The notes under the pieces: generated by a model | The model's database searches: none | What the model saw: only the letters and a program-made list of their open reading frames with translations | Told to the model about the DNA's origin: nothing | DNA from: SAR324 cluster bacterium | GTDB lineage: Bacteria > SAR324 > NAC60-12 | NCBI GenBank assembly: GCA_015231825.1 | Contig: JADGAV010000040.1 | Coordinates: 1 to 45,551, forward strand | DNA length: 45,551 bases | Direction of reading: 5' to 3' | Part shown: piece after piece, positions 16,485-25,015 of the stretch | Position numbering within the stretch: the stretch's first letter is position 1 | How the letters are laid out: each line of letters starts with the position of its first letter | Translations under genes and position numbers: made by a program

Positions 16485-17852
16485 ATGGGTGATCAATACA
16501 AATATCTGCTTGAAGAAAGCAAACTATCTAAAACGTGGTACAACATCAATGCCGATTTACCGGTTCCGCCGCAGCCCGTTCTGCATCCAGGCACCAAAGA
16601 ACCCGTCACCCCGGATTTTCTCAGTGTACTCTTTCCGATGGAAATCATCATGCAGGAAATCAGCACAGAACGTTGGATTGATATTCCGGAACCCGTGCGT
16701 GAGATCTACAAACTCTGGCGCCCCACCCCTCTGATTCGTGCCATACGTCTTGAAAAGGCCCTCGATACACCCGCGCATATTTATTATAAATATGAAGGGG
16801 CCAGTCCGGTGGGATCTCATAAAGCCAATACCGCAGTTCCCCAGGCATTTTACAACATGAATTCGGGTGTAAAGGCGCTCACCACCGAAACGGGTGCCGG
16901 TCAATGGGGTTCTGCCTTGGCAATGGCATGCAATTTTTTCAATTTGGACCTGGAAATCTATATGGTCAAGGTCTCCTATCAACAGAAACCGTACCGCCGT
17001 ATCATTATGCAGAATTATGGTGCTGATATTTATGCCAGCCCTTCGGACCGCACCCAGTTTGGGCGCTCAGTGCTTGAAAAAGATCCTGAAAACAATGGTT
17101 CTTTGGGAATCGCAATTTCGGAGGCAGTGGAAGTGGCGGCGACTTCAGAAGGAAAAAAGAAATACAGCCTGGGATCTGTTCTCAATCACGTTTTGATGCA
17201 TCAAAGCATCATCGGTCTGGAGGCACTTGAGCAAATGGAAATGGCTGGAGAATACCCGGATGTGGTCATCGCCTGTGTCGGAGGAGGATCAAATTTCGGC
17301 GGATTCGCTTTTCCTTTTCTGCATCAAAATTTCACCAATGGAAAAAAGACAAAAATTGTTGCCATGGAACCGGCTTCCTGTCCAACCCTGACCAGGGGAG
17401 AATACACATTCGATTTTGGCGATACTGCCGCCATGGCACCGATCGTCAAAATGCACACGCTGGGTCACACTTTCGTACCTCCAGGAATCCACGCAGGAGG
17501 ACTGCGTTATCACGGCATGTCACCTCAGATCAGTGCATTGGTTCACAATGGAGATATTGAAGCGCGGGCCGTTCATCAGTTAGCAACCTTTGAGGCGGCA
17601 GTTCAATTTTCTAAAACCGAAGGCATTATTCCGGCACCAGAATCTTCTCACGCCATCCGGGGAGCCATTGATGAGGCGCTCCAATGCAAGGAAACCGGAG
17701 AGAAAAAAGTCATTGCCTTCAATTTATCCGGACACGGACATTTCGATATGTCTGCTTATGATGCCTATCATCAGGGAAATCTTCATGACTATGAGTACCC
17801 CCAGGAAGCGGTTGCTGATGCTATGAAAGGCCTGCCGGAAGTAGCTCTTTAG
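16485..17852 (+). CDS. TrpB-like PLP-dependent enzyme (TrpB2 type)
   Basis: 455 residues, the longer TrpB2 form of tryptophan synthase beta. The PLP lysine is Lys113 in GSHKANTA. TETGAGQWGSALA (about 134-146) holds the catalytic Glu135, and CVGGGSNFGG binds the cofactor phosphate. The C-terminal NLSGHGHFDM is also typical. TrpB enzymes join indole and serine; TrpB2 proteins often work without TrpA or act as serine deaminases. No trpA or other trp gene is nearby, so a salvage or non-tryptophan beta-elimination role within the metabolic island is possible. GGAG lies six to eight bases upstream of the ATG, which is preceded by its own candidate promoter and terminator. Confidence 0.9.
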   Translation: MGDQYKYLLEESKLSKTWYNINADLPVPPQPVLHPGTKEPVTPDFLSVLFPMEIIMQEISTERWIDIPEPVREIYKLWRPTPLIRAIRLEKALDTPAHIYYKYEGASPVGSHKANTAVPQAFYNMNSGVKALTTETGAGQWGSALAMACNFFNLDLEIYMVKVSYQQKPYRRIIMQNYGADIYASPSDRTQFGRSVLEKDPENNGSLGIAISEAVEVAATSEGKKKYSLGSVLNHVLMHQSIIGLEALEQMEMAGEYPDVVIACVGGGSNFGGFAFPFLHQNFTNGKKTKIVAMEPASCPTLTRGEYTFDFGDTAAMAPIVKMHTLGHTFVPPGIHAGGLRYHGMSPQISALVHNGDIEARAVHQLATFEAAVQFSKTEGIIPAPESSHAIRGAIDEALQCKETGEKKVIAFNLSGHGHFDMSAYDAYHQGNLHDYEYPQEAVADAMKGLPEVAL

Positions 17853-17870
17853 AATTGGACGGAAACGAAG

Positions 17871-17937
17871 GGGCAGTCCTTACTGCCCGCGGAGACAAGA
17901 GCCGGACAACTTTTTGAACACTGCTTTCCCCGGCTCT
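17871..17937 (+). terminator. Two hairpins after the TrpB-like gene
   Basis: GGGCAGT (17871-17877) pairs with ACTGCCC (17882-17888) around CCTT. AGAGCCGG (17898-17905) pairs with CCGGCTCT (17930-17937). Neither has a T run, so they may stabilise the 3' end rather than terminate. Confidence 0.35.
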
Positions 17938-17978
17938 GAGGCAATGCTTTGGAAGACTTGATTGTTTTTTTAAAGCAA

Positions 17979-18176
17979 TCACCTGTGCTCATCTGAATTT
18001 TTCAAATGTTCGAAATCCGCTTGAATTTGCTCGGTATCTTCGCCTTTGTAAATTCTTTTTTGTAATTTTCTCAGGGCACCGGTGTAGCTGTTTTCTCCTC
18101 GAATCGAGGTCCCCTGAGATTCATATTCCTGATGGATTGCCTGGAACAGTGTTTTGGCACCTGCTGATAATTTCAT
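17979..18176 (-). CDS. Possible small hypothetical protein
   Basis: 65 residues from the ATG at 18176 (MKLSAGAKTLFQAIHQEYES), chosen because AAGG lies six bases upstream; the frame extends to 18272 but without a ribosome site. The product would be charged, helical and soluble (RKLQKRIYKGEDTEQIQADFEHLK). No family is recognised. It stands alone between the TrpB-like and GntR genes on the opposite strand. Confidence 0.4.
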   Translation of the reverse strand: MKLSAGAKTLFQAIHQEYESQGTSIRGENSYTGALRKLQKRIYKGEDTEQIQADFEHLKNSDEHR

Positions 18177-18609
18177 CTCATACCTTGCATCCGGAAATTG
18201 GGAGAATATAGGATTTTTTAATTGGGTGTAGCAAATTCCGCTCCATTTTTCGCATTTACTCATCTTCAGCAAGTATTAGAACAAAAAAGAGGCAACAGAC
18301 ATGACAGATCTGTGGTTCAATCCGTTTACAATTTGCCTTCGCCTGCCCGCCTCATCTACCCATGAAAACCACTTTACTTTCAATAAACGGCCTCGGGCAG
18401 TCGGAACACTGAGACAAATCACCGGGTTTATTTTCACTAAGTAAGTATCTGATAATATTATTTAATCATAAATTTCACTGCTTCATAAAAATCTTCCATC
18501 CAGTTGACTCAAGCTGGATTCCGGGATAGGATCTGAATTCTTAAAAGTGCAGTTCCTATTTCGCCTGTCGGCAACTGGAGGAACCAATCACGGGAAGAGA
18601 ATAAAAATT
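18177..18609. other. Non-coding region upstream of the GntR gene
   Basis: 433 bases with no convincing gene. It holds a perfect 10-base palindrome ACAGATCTGT (18304-18313), an AT-rich tract near 18440-18475, and the near-perfect 22-bp palindrome at 18498-18519 listed separately. Confidence 0.5.
18498..18519. promoter_or_regulatory. 22-bp palindrome, candidate operator of the GntR gene
   Basis: Outer arms ATCCAG (18498-18503) and CTGGAT (18514-18519) enclose TTGACTCAAG, whose core TTGA-C-TCAA is itself symmetrical. It is about 90 bp upstream of the GntR start and is well suited to a dimeric repressor. It does not match the FadR-type consensus TNGTNNNACNA. Confidence 0.4.
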
Positions 18610-19350
18610 ATGCAACAGGGAGATCGAGTCGTTCTTGAACTTCGCAAGATGATTCACAAAGGTGAATTGTCTCCCGGGAAGCGGGTTGCGGAAATTCCAA
18701 TGTCAAAAAAATTAGGAGTGTCCAGAACTCCAGTCAGATTGGCATTTAAAATTCTCGAAAAAGAAGGTTTATTGATCAGTGCCGGATCTCGCGGCTATGA
18801 AGTTCGTCGGCTGGATCAAAAAACGATTCAGGACGGGATCGAGGTCCGCGGAGTGCTGGAAGGTCTTGCTGCCCGGCTCGTTGCCGAAAAAGGCCTCAGT
18901 CGCCAGGTGCGCAAATCGCTCAACAGTTGCCTGCAGGAAGGTGATGCAATTTTTGCGAAAAAAGATTTGCTCGATGAGAACGATGCTGAAAAGTACAGCA
19001 AAATGAATGAACGTTTTCACTCCATCATCATCCAGGCAGCGGACAACAAGTCCATCGAAAATTCATTGAATTTAAACAATCATCTGCCTTTCGCCGGAGC
19101 AGGAGCATTGGTTTTCGATAATACGACTCCCCGCAACGAATACCAACGGCTCTATTATGCCCATCTGCAGCATCACATTATTTTTTCAGCCATTGATGCG
19201 GGTGAAGGAACACGCGCGGAAGCGGTTACCTGGGAACACGCCAAACAGGGGATTCAATATCTGGATCTGTTTCTTAAAGAAGATTCACCCCACCCATCCT
19301 ACAAACTGATTACTGCATTCAAACCTTCATTCCTGCCGGAATCGCAATAA
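18610..19350 (+). CDS. GntR-family transcriptional regulator, FCD (FadR) subfamily
   Basis: 246 residues from the ATG at 18610; the open frame begins at a GTG at 18547, but the family N terminus (GDRVVLELRKMIHKGELSPGKRV) starts right after this ATG and GGAAGAGA lies before it. Residues 1-70 form the winged helix (MSKKLGVSRTPVRLAFKILEKEGLL). The FCD ligand domain follows (about 75-225), with the Asp/His metal-binding type residues in NERFHSIIIQAADN and YAHLQHHIIFSAI. Such regulators sense organic acids and usually repress the neighbouring transport and catabolic genes. A matching operator lies on the TRAP promoter 0.4 kb downstream. Confidence 0.92.
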   Translation: MQQGDRVVLELRKMIHKGELSPGKRVAEIPMSKKLGVSRTPVRLAFKILEKEGLLISAGSRGYEVRRLDQKTIQDGIEVRGVLEGLAARLVAEKGLSRQVRKSLNSCLQEGDAIFAKKDLLDENDAEKYSKMNERFHSIIIQAADNKSIENSLNLNNHLPFAGAGALVFDNTTPRNEYQRLYYAHLQHHIIFSAIDAGEGTRAEAVTWEHAKQGIQYLDLFLKEDSPHPSYKLITAFKPSFLPESQ

Positions 19351-19769
19351 TCAGGCATTGACAAAGAATTAAATAGTTGGTAGTGGATCCATGTCCGTCT
19401 TTTTGGATCCAGTGCTCCCAGGTATCGGAACCCGAATTTTTCACTCAAAGGCGCAAAAAACTGGATTTTCACGTCGTCTTTCAAGGACGGATCGTGCTGG
19501 CTTACGGATGTTGATTAATTAAAAATAAGGTTTTGCGCTCGGTAAAGCGAAACCGATCCAATTGGGGGCGTCTTTTGCCGATCAAATATACACGTACAAA
19601 TATTGATTGCGGGACCAATTCAGGCCAACACCTGAACTTCTCCTCAGTATTGCCGCGGATGTCCGGAAAGACAAATGAAAAATCCGAGTCAACCGCTGGT
19701 TATGCTACAATCGTAAAACGGGAAAATGAAATTCTTTAATTTTTGCAACACAATCAATCATTTTTTTCT
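19351..19769. other. Non-coding region between the GntR gene and the TRAP operon
   Basis: About 420 bases without a supportable gene. It contains two copies of the 8-bp palindrome TGGATCCA (19384-19391 and 19404-19411), 20 bp centre to centre, that can also pair as a hairpin (arms AGTGGATCCA and TGGATCCAGT). No T run follows. Confidence 0.5.
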
Positions 19770-19797
19770 TTGACAACCGATAGATTGCATTCATACT
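19770..19797 (+). promoter_or_regulatory. Promoter of the TRAP transporter operon
   Basis: Perfect -35 TTGACA (19770-19775), 16-bp spacer, -10 CATACT (19792-19797, 4 of 6). It lies 116 bp before the substrate-binding protein start, and the GntR-type operator begins at its last base. Confidence 0.55.
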
Positions 19798-19807
19798 TGT
19801 TTGACCA
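19797..19807. promoter_or_regulatory. FadR-subfamily GntR operator
   Basis: TTGTTTGACCA fits the published FadR-subfamily consensus TNGTNNNACNA at every fixed position, within the larger symmetry CTTG-N6-CAAG. It overlaps the end of the -10 and the expected RNA start, where a bound repressor would block transcription. The local GntR/FCD protein is the obvious partner. Confidence 0.5.
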
Positions 19808-19912
19808 AGATGCCGAATTGCATCCGTGTCCTGGTCAATTTTATGTGTTGCAGGATTTAAATCAAAACTGCAATCCATCGGGATTTGATAAGAAAACAAA
19901 ACGGAGGTTCAT

Positions 19913-20968
19913 ATGAAAATAATTTTCAAATCATTTATTGTCAGTGTGTTTGCGGCAGCGGTTTTTGTGACCGGAGCAATCAAGCCGACATTCGCTGCAC
20001 CAGAATTTACCTTTAAATTCCACCATCTTTTAGGTCCGAAGTCTCCCGCGCATTCAAAAATGATCATGCCCTGGGTTGAGCGGGTGGAAAAAGCGTCCAA
20101 AGGCCGAATCAAAATTGATGTGTATCCCTCGATGTCTTTGGGAGGCAAACCACCCCAATTGATACGACAACTCCGCGATGGCGTCGTTGATATGATTTGG
20201 ACTGTGAATGGTTATACCGCGGGTCAATTCCCCCGCTCCGAAGTTTTTGAGCTGCCTTTCATTCATACCAACAATCTGGTTGCTACCAACCTTGCCATGT
20301 ATGAGATGTTTAATGAGTATTTAGCAGAAGAGTACAAAAGTGTCCATCCCCTCGTTCTCCATGTACACGCCGGTCAGGGATTTCAAATGGTGGACAAGGC
20401 GATCCGCAAAGTGGAAGACGTCGAAGGGCTTAAAATTCGTATTCCAACTCGCACCGGAGCCTGGATTCTCGAGGCCCTTGGTGCCAATCCAGTCGGCATG
20501 CCAGTGCCGGAACTCCCCCAGGCCCTTTCCAAGAAAGTAGTCGATGGCGCATTGATTCCCTGGGAAATTATTGCTCCCTTGAAAATTCATGAATTGACTC
20601 AATATCAAATTGAAGGCGTCAACCGGACTCGCTTTGGGACCACTACTTTCCAAATTTCAATGAATAAAAACAGCTACAATTCTCTTCCGGCAGACCTCAA
20701 AAAGGTGATTGATGATTTGTCAGGAATCGAATTTGCCAAGGAAGTTGGCCGAATCTGGACCAATTCCGAAGTAGGCGGAATTAATTTGGCGGTCAAATCC
20801 GGAAATGAGCATATCGAAATCGGAGAAGACGAGCTGAAGAGATTTCGTGCCAAACTGGAACCGGTCGTGGAACGCTGGATTTCCGAAGTTGAGAAAAAGG
20901 GAATTGATGGCCGCAAACTTGTCGATGCTGCAAGAACCGCCATTGCCAAATACAGCAACGAAATGTAG
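19913..20968 (+). CDS. TRAP transporter substrate-binding protein (DctP type)
   Basis: 351 residues. A Sec signal peptide covers about 1-29 (hydrophobic core then PTFAAPEF). The mature protein has the DctP pattern: FHHLLGPKSPAHSKM at its start, MIWTVNGYTAGQFPRSEVFELPF, and the ligand-binding arginine region LKIRIPTRTGAWILEALGANPVGMPVPELPQAL. It captures a carboxylate (or sulfonate) in the periplasm and hands it to the DctQM permease encoded next. GGAGG lies six bases before the ATG. First gene of a three-gene operon under a candidate GntR-controlled promoter. The ligand is not known. Confidence 0.93.
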   Translation: MKIIFKSFIVSVFAAAVFVTGAIKPTFAAPEFTFKFHHLLGPKSPAHSKMIMPWVERVEKASKGRIKIDVYPSMSLGGKPPQLIRQLRDGVVDMIWTVNGYTAGQFPRSEVFELPFIHTNNLVATNLAMYEMFNEYLAEEYKSVHPLVLHVHAGQGFQMVDKAIRKVEDVEGLKIRIPTRTGAWILEALGANPVGMPVPELPQALSKKVVDGALIPWEIIAPLKIHELTQYQIEGVNRTRFGTTTFQISMNKNSYNSLPADLKKVIDDLSGIEFAKEVGRIWTNSEVGGINLAVKSGNEHIEIGEDELKRFRAKLEPVVERWISEVEKKGIDGRKLVDAARTAIAKYSNEM

Positions 20969-20976
20969 AGAACAAA

Positions 20977-21495
20977 ATGGATTCGCAACAGTCCCGTATC
21001 ATCCATCTCATCCGAAAATTTATTCAGTTCTGGGCATTATTGGGAAGTTTTTTGTTAATCTTAATCGTCCTGATGACCGCCTATAGCGCCGTGACAAATC
21101 TTCTGTTCAATGCCCCGGTTGCCGGAGATTTTGAGATTGTCGAAATGGGAGTTGCGATTTCCGTCTTTACCTTCTTGCCGTTTTGCCAACTGACCAAAGC
21201 CAACGTCAGTGTTGATCTCTTCACCATGTGGGCGGGGCCCAGACTACAAAATTTTATGTCCATGCTGGCTTCGTTGACCGCCATTGCGTTTGCAGTTCTC
21301 CTGTTCTGGAGAATGAGTATCGGGATGGCGGATTACCGCGAATATGAAGAGTACACGGCCATTCTCGGCATCCCTCTCTGGGTAGCTTTCCCCCCAATCC
21401 TTTTCTCCCTGGCCCTCCTTGCTGTTGCCTCGTTGATCACTACTGGAGAGTCCCTTGGATTTTTTGGACAAGGGGATGGGGAAACAAAAACCTGA
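20977..21495 (+). CDS. TRAP transporter small permease (DctQ type)
   Basis: 172 residues with four hydrophobic helices (about 15-40, 48-68, 88-110, 130-150), the normal DctQ layout; FEIVEMGVAISVFTFLPFCQL is in the typical place after helix 1. It is an inner-membrane subunit that pairs with DctM for sodium-driven uptake. It starts eight bases after the substrate-binding gene and is followed after 18 bases by dctM. Confidence 0.9.
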   Translation: MDSQQSRIIHLIRKFIQFWALLGSFLLILIVLMTAYSAVTNLLFNAPVAGDFEIVEMGVAISVFTFLPFCQLTKANVSVDLFTMWAGPRLQNFMSMLASLTAIAFAVLLFWRMSIGMADYREYEEYTAILGIPLWVAFPPILFSLALLAVASLITTGESLGFFGQGDGETKT

Positions 21496-21513
21496 AACAA
21501 CTTTTTCAAATTT

Positions 21514-22839
21514 ATGGAGAATAGCTTTCTAATTGGTCTTGAAGGACTGGGAGTCTTGGTCCTATTGATTGCGATTCGTATTCCAATCGCCTACAGCATG
21601 CTGATAGTGGGGATCGGTGGAGTCATGATTCTCTCGGGCCCTGCAATTATCCTCTCCCAGCTCAAAGATCTCGCCTACTCCCAATTTTCAATTTACGATT
21701 TGTCCGTGGTTCCCATGTTTATCTTAATGGGGGCACTTTCAACCCATGCGGGGTTGAGTCGTGATCTCTTTCAGGCAGCCAATGCCTGGTTAGGCCGGTT
21801 CCGCGGAGGGGTGGCAATGTCGGCTATTGTAGCTTGTGCCGGATTCGGTTCTGTCTGCGGATCCTCGCTTGCAACGGCATCGACCATGGGAAAAGTCGCA
21901 TTGCCCGAATTGAAGCGTCTCCAATATTCTCCGGCACTCGCCACAGGAACCGTCGCTGCAGGGGGAACGCTGGGTATTCTCATTCCTCCTTCAATTGTCC
22001 TTGTGATTTATGCAATCATTGTGGAAGCGAACATTGTCACCATGTTCATGGCCGCATTCGTTCCCGGATTGCTGGCAGTTGTCTTGTTTGTTTGCACCAT
22101 CAGCCTCTATGTCCTTTTTGTTCCAAGTGCAGGTCCGCCTGCAGAAAAAGCGAGTGTCTCAGAAATTTTTGAAGCGACGATCTCGATTCTTCCGGTTCTG
22201 GGAATTTTTGGCATGGTGATCGGAGGCATTTATGCAGGCGCTTTCAATCCGACTCCTGCCGCAGCAATCGGCGCCTTTCTTGTGGCAGTCTACGGAATTG
22301 TCCGTCGCAAGATCTCATGGAACGATTTTTTAATTTCATTGTTGGAAACAGCAAAAACGAGTGGGATGATTTATCTCATTTTGATTGGCGCTGAGACCTT
22401 GAAAATTTTTATGTCACGAGGGCGCGTGCCGATGGAAGCCGCAGAAGCCATGATTTCGAGCGGATTGTCACCCTACACAATCCTCGTGCTGCTGCTGATT
22501 GCTCTGATTATTCTGGGCTGCTTTATGGACAGCCTGTCGATGATTATCCTTGCCATTCCTTTCTTCTGGCCGGTAATTTCAGGTCTCGATTTCGGAATGC
22601 CCGAAGAAACGACAAAGATCTGGTTCGGAATTATTGCCCTGGTGGTGGTGGAACTCGGACTGATCACTCCTCCGGTAGGATTGAATGTTTTTGTGATCAA
22701 TTCGCTGGCAGACAACGTGCCGATGAGCGAAACTTTCAAAGGGGTGATGCCGTTTTTTATCGTGGAACTGCTTCGCATCACTTTAATTGTTGTTTTTCCT
22801 GCCATCGCCCTCACCCTGCCGAGACTGCTCTCCGGGTAA
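21514..22839 (+). CDS. TRAP transporter large permease (DctM type)
   Basis: 441 residues and about 12 transmembrane helices, the size of a full DctM. Family marks include PMFILMGALSTHAGLSRDLFQAANAWLGRFRGG, the glycine-rich CAGFGSVCGSSLATASTMGK, and AAGGTLGILIPPSIVLVIYAII. The second half repeats the pattern (MDSLSMIILAIPFFWPV, GLITPPVGLNVFVINSLA). It forms the transport channel with DctQ, moving the ligand with sodium ions. It closes the three-gene TRAP unit; the GST gene follows after 33 bases, possibly in the same transcript. Confidence 0.93.
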   Translation: MENSFLIGLEGLGVLVLLIAIRIPIAYSMLIVGIGGVMILSGPAIILSQLKDLAYSQFSIYDLSVVPMFILMGALSTHAGLSRDLFQAANAWLGRFRGGVAMSAIVACAGFGSVCGSSLATASTMGKVALPELKRLQYSPALATGTVAAGGTLGILIPPSIVLVIYAIIVEANIVTMFMAAFVPGLLAVVLFVCTISLYVLFVPSAGPPAEKASVSEIFEATISILPVLGIFGMVIGGIYAGAFNPTPAAAIGAFLVAVYGIVRRKISWNDFLISLLETAKTSGMIYLILIGAETLKIFMSRGRVPMEAAEAMISSGLSPYTILVLLLIALIILGCFMDSLSMIILAIPFFWPVISGLDFGMPEETTKIWFGIIALVVVELGLITPPVGLNVFVINSLADNVPMSETFKGVMPFFIVELLRITLIVVFPAIALTLPRLLSG

Positions 22840-22872
22840 ATCAGGCCGATAGGAAAAAGGAGAAATCATCTC

Positions 22873-23481
22873 ATGAAACTGTTCTACAGCCCTGCATCCC
22901 CGTTTGCCCGCAAGGTACTCGTATTAGCTTATGAAACCGGACTGATCGATCAGATCACCCCGGTTGCCTGCGTGCTCTCTCCTGTGGCGCCCAACGCCAG
23001 CGTGGTGGAAGAAAACCCCATTGGCAAAATTCCCACTCTTCTTTTAGACAACGGAACGGCATTGTACGATTCACGCGTGATCTGCGAATACCTTGACGAA
23101 CTGCATGAAGGAAAAAAGATGTTCCCTCCAGCAGGTTCTTCCCGCTGGGAAACTTTGACGCTCCAATCTTTGACAGACGGAATTTTGGATGCTGCCGTCT
23201 TGATCCGTTATGAAACATATGAGAGGAGTGAACAGCATCAATGGCGGGAATGGATCGAAAACCAAAAACTGAAAATATTTCGCTCTCTGGCACGCATAGA
23301 AAAAGAAATTGAAAATTTGACAGGAACCCTGAATATTGGAGTGATTGGAATCGGATGTGTTCTAGGTTATCTCGATTTCCGGTTTCCTGATGAAAATTGG
23401 CGAAACCGCTGCCCTAAACTGGCAGAATGGTTCCTGGAATTCAATCAGCGAACTTCCATGCAAAGCACTCGACCCCATTGA
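22873..23481 (+). CDS. Glutathione S-transferase family protein
   Basis: 202 residues. The N-terminal thioredoxin-like domain begins MKLFYSPASPFARKVLVLA, with Ser9 in the usual glutathione-activating position. NPIGKIPTLLLDNGTALYDSRVICEYLDE gives the conserved cis-Pro and the glutathione-binding DSR. A helical C-terminal domain follows (about 88-200). GSTs add glutathione to electrophiles or remove leaving groups. AGGAG is ten bases before ATG. Its place after the TRAP genes suggests a step on the imported compound or protection from a reactive intermediate; that is inference. Confidence 0.88.
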   Translation: MKLFYSPASPFARKVLVLAYETGLIDQITPVACVLSPVAPNASVVEENPIGKIPTLLLDNGTALYDSRVICEYLDELHEGKKMFPPAGSSRWETLTLQSLTDGILDAAVLIRYETYERSEQHQWREWIENQKLKIFRSLARIEKEIENLTGTLNIGVIGIGCVLGYLDFRFPDENWRNRCPKLAEWFLEFNQRTSMQSTRPH

Positions 23482-23549
23482 TATAACTCACAAGTTTCAT
23501 ATTCCTGATTCCAATAACTCTTTCATATCAACCTGCTGGATCTCAAAAA

Positions 23550-24386
23550 ATGAGGGCACTTAAACTTGGTTTGATTGGCGTTGGCATTGAGAAATCAAGA
23601 GCGCCGGAACTTCATCGTCTGGCAGGAAAACTGTCGGGCATTGAAGTTAGTTACGATCTCCTCTCCTTGAATTCAGCGGAGCCTGAGATTTTCCGGAATG
23701 CGCTTTCAGAATGCGCTGCTGAGGGATATTCCGGAGTCAACATCACCTATCCCTTTAAAGAACAGGCTGCTAAAATCATTTCAATCCCTTCAGGGCAAGT
23801 TCAAAAACTTGCTGCAATCAATACTGTTCGTTTTAATGAGAATAACGATGCAGAAGGATTCAATACCGATTTTAGCGGATTCAAAAGAGCTTACCGTTCT
23901 CGATTTCCGAAGCAAAGTCCAGGAAAAGTGGCGATTATTGGCACTGGAGGAGTGGGCCGCGCCATAGCCTTTGGCTTGATCGATCTCGGTGCAGAAGAGC
24001 TCCGACTCTTCGATCAGGAGCGGCGAAGGTCAGAAGAGCTAGCGATCCGCCTGAGAAATCATACGGATTCAGAAATTCAGCTCTGCACGAAAGTGGAAGA
24101 TGCTTTGACGGGGGTTGGCGGCTTGGTCAATGCAACTCCGATTGGCATGCACCATCATCCCGGAACAGCCATTCCAAAAAAGTTGATCGGGCAGCAGCAT
24201 TGGGCTTTCGACGCAGTCTACACCCCGCTTGAGACCCGTTTTCTTTTAGATGCCAAAGAGTTGGGACTTGAAATATTGAGCGGCTATGAGTTGTTTTTCT
24301 TTCAGGGCATTGACGCTTTCGAGATTTTTTCAGGAATTCATGTCGATGAAGCTCCACTCCGCAAGTCTCTTGCTGAACAAGCGTAA
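23550..24386 (+). CDS. Shikimate/quinate dehydrogenase-like protein (AroE family)
   Basis: 278 residues. The catalytic Lys70 in NITYPFKE and Asp107 in GFNTD are present, with Asn91 in AINT and a Rossmann motif GTGGVGRAIA near 134. The usual substrate-binding SxS (as in SLSP/SKSP) is altered: here KSRAPELH keeps one Ser and has Ala in place of the second. This variant is seen in AroE-like proteins of catabolic clusters and may favour quinate or another cyclic hydroxyacid over shikimate. Neighbours are transport and catabolic genes, not aromatic amino-acid synthesis genes, which supports a degradative role. Dehydrogenase activity is likely; substrate uncertain. Confidence 0.88.
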   Translation: MRALKLGLIGVGIEKSRAPELHRLAGKLSGIEVSYDLLSLNSAEPEIFRNALSECAAEGYSGVNITYPFKEQAAKIISIPSGQVQKLAAINTVRFNENNDAEGFNTDFSGFKRAYRSRFPKQSPGKVAIIGTGGVGRAIAFGLIDLGAEELRLFDQERRRSEELAIRLRNHTDSEIQLCTKVEDALTGVGGLVNATPIGMHHHPGTAIPKKLIGQQHWAFDAVYTPLETRFLLDAKELGLEILSGYELFFFQGIDAFEIFSGIHVDEAPLRKSLAEQA

Positions 24387-24529
24387 TAGTTCCGTCGGCA
24401 ACACTTCCCGGCAATTTCGTTTTCCCGTCACTCAATATTTCCGGATTTTTACAGAAAGAAAAAGATCAGAAAACGTCTGTCGGATAGAAATCAATCCGGC
24501 TATTTCAAAAACATTGCAGAAAAATCGAA

Positions 24530-25015
24530 ATGAATGATAAGCAAATTCCCGTGGTTTCAGTCGAACCCGAACTCAAGCTGCTCTACAACACGGCAATTGA
24601 GGTGGACGATCCTTTGCTTCTGGGCCGTTCTCCTTATGGAGAAAGAAGGATAATCAATATCACAGGAGGATCCTTTTCGGGGGATCGTCTTTCCGGACGG
24701 GTCCTTTCCGGAGGAGCAGACTGGCAAATCATACGTGCAGATGGAGTCGCGGAATTGCAGGCCCGCTACACCCTTGAAACCGGCGACGGTGCCCTCATCT
24801 ATGTGACAAACCGGGGTTTGAGACATGCTTCGGAAGACACAATGAAGCGCCTTGCTGCAGGAGAAGATGTCGACCCGAAGAATTACTATTTTCGCACGAC
24901 ACCCGTTTTTGAGACTGGTTCTCCTGAATACAGCTGGCTGAATGGAATCGTCTCCATTGCAGTCGGGGAAAGACGTGCCAAGCAGGTGATTCTCAGTGTG
25001 TATGAGCTGTTATAA
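24530..25015 (+). CDS. DUF3237 family protein
   Basis: 161 residues of the DUF3237 beta-barrel family: start VEPELKLLYNTAIEVDDP, then GERRIINITGGSFSGDRLSGRVLSGGADW, YTLETGDGALIYVTNRGLRH and a C-terminal YFRTTPVFETGSPEYSWLN. The family has no agreed function but is frequent beside aromatic and hydroxyacid catabolism genes. It is soluble, with no signal peptide. It lies 143 bp after the AroE-like gene on the same strand and probably belongs to the same island. Confidence 0.88.
   Translation: MNDKQIPVVSVEPELKLLYNTAIEVDDPLLLGRSPYGERRIINITGGSFSGDRLSGRVLSGGADWQIIRADGVAELQARYTLETGDGALIYVTNRGLRHASEDTMKRLAAGEDVDPKNYYFRTTPVFETGSPEYSWLNGIVSIAVGERRAKQVILSVYELL

Noticed and set aside
19533..19739. 68-codon open frame in the GntR-TRAP gap
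   Set aside because: No ribosome site, odd composition and no family resemblance; the region is better read as non-coding.
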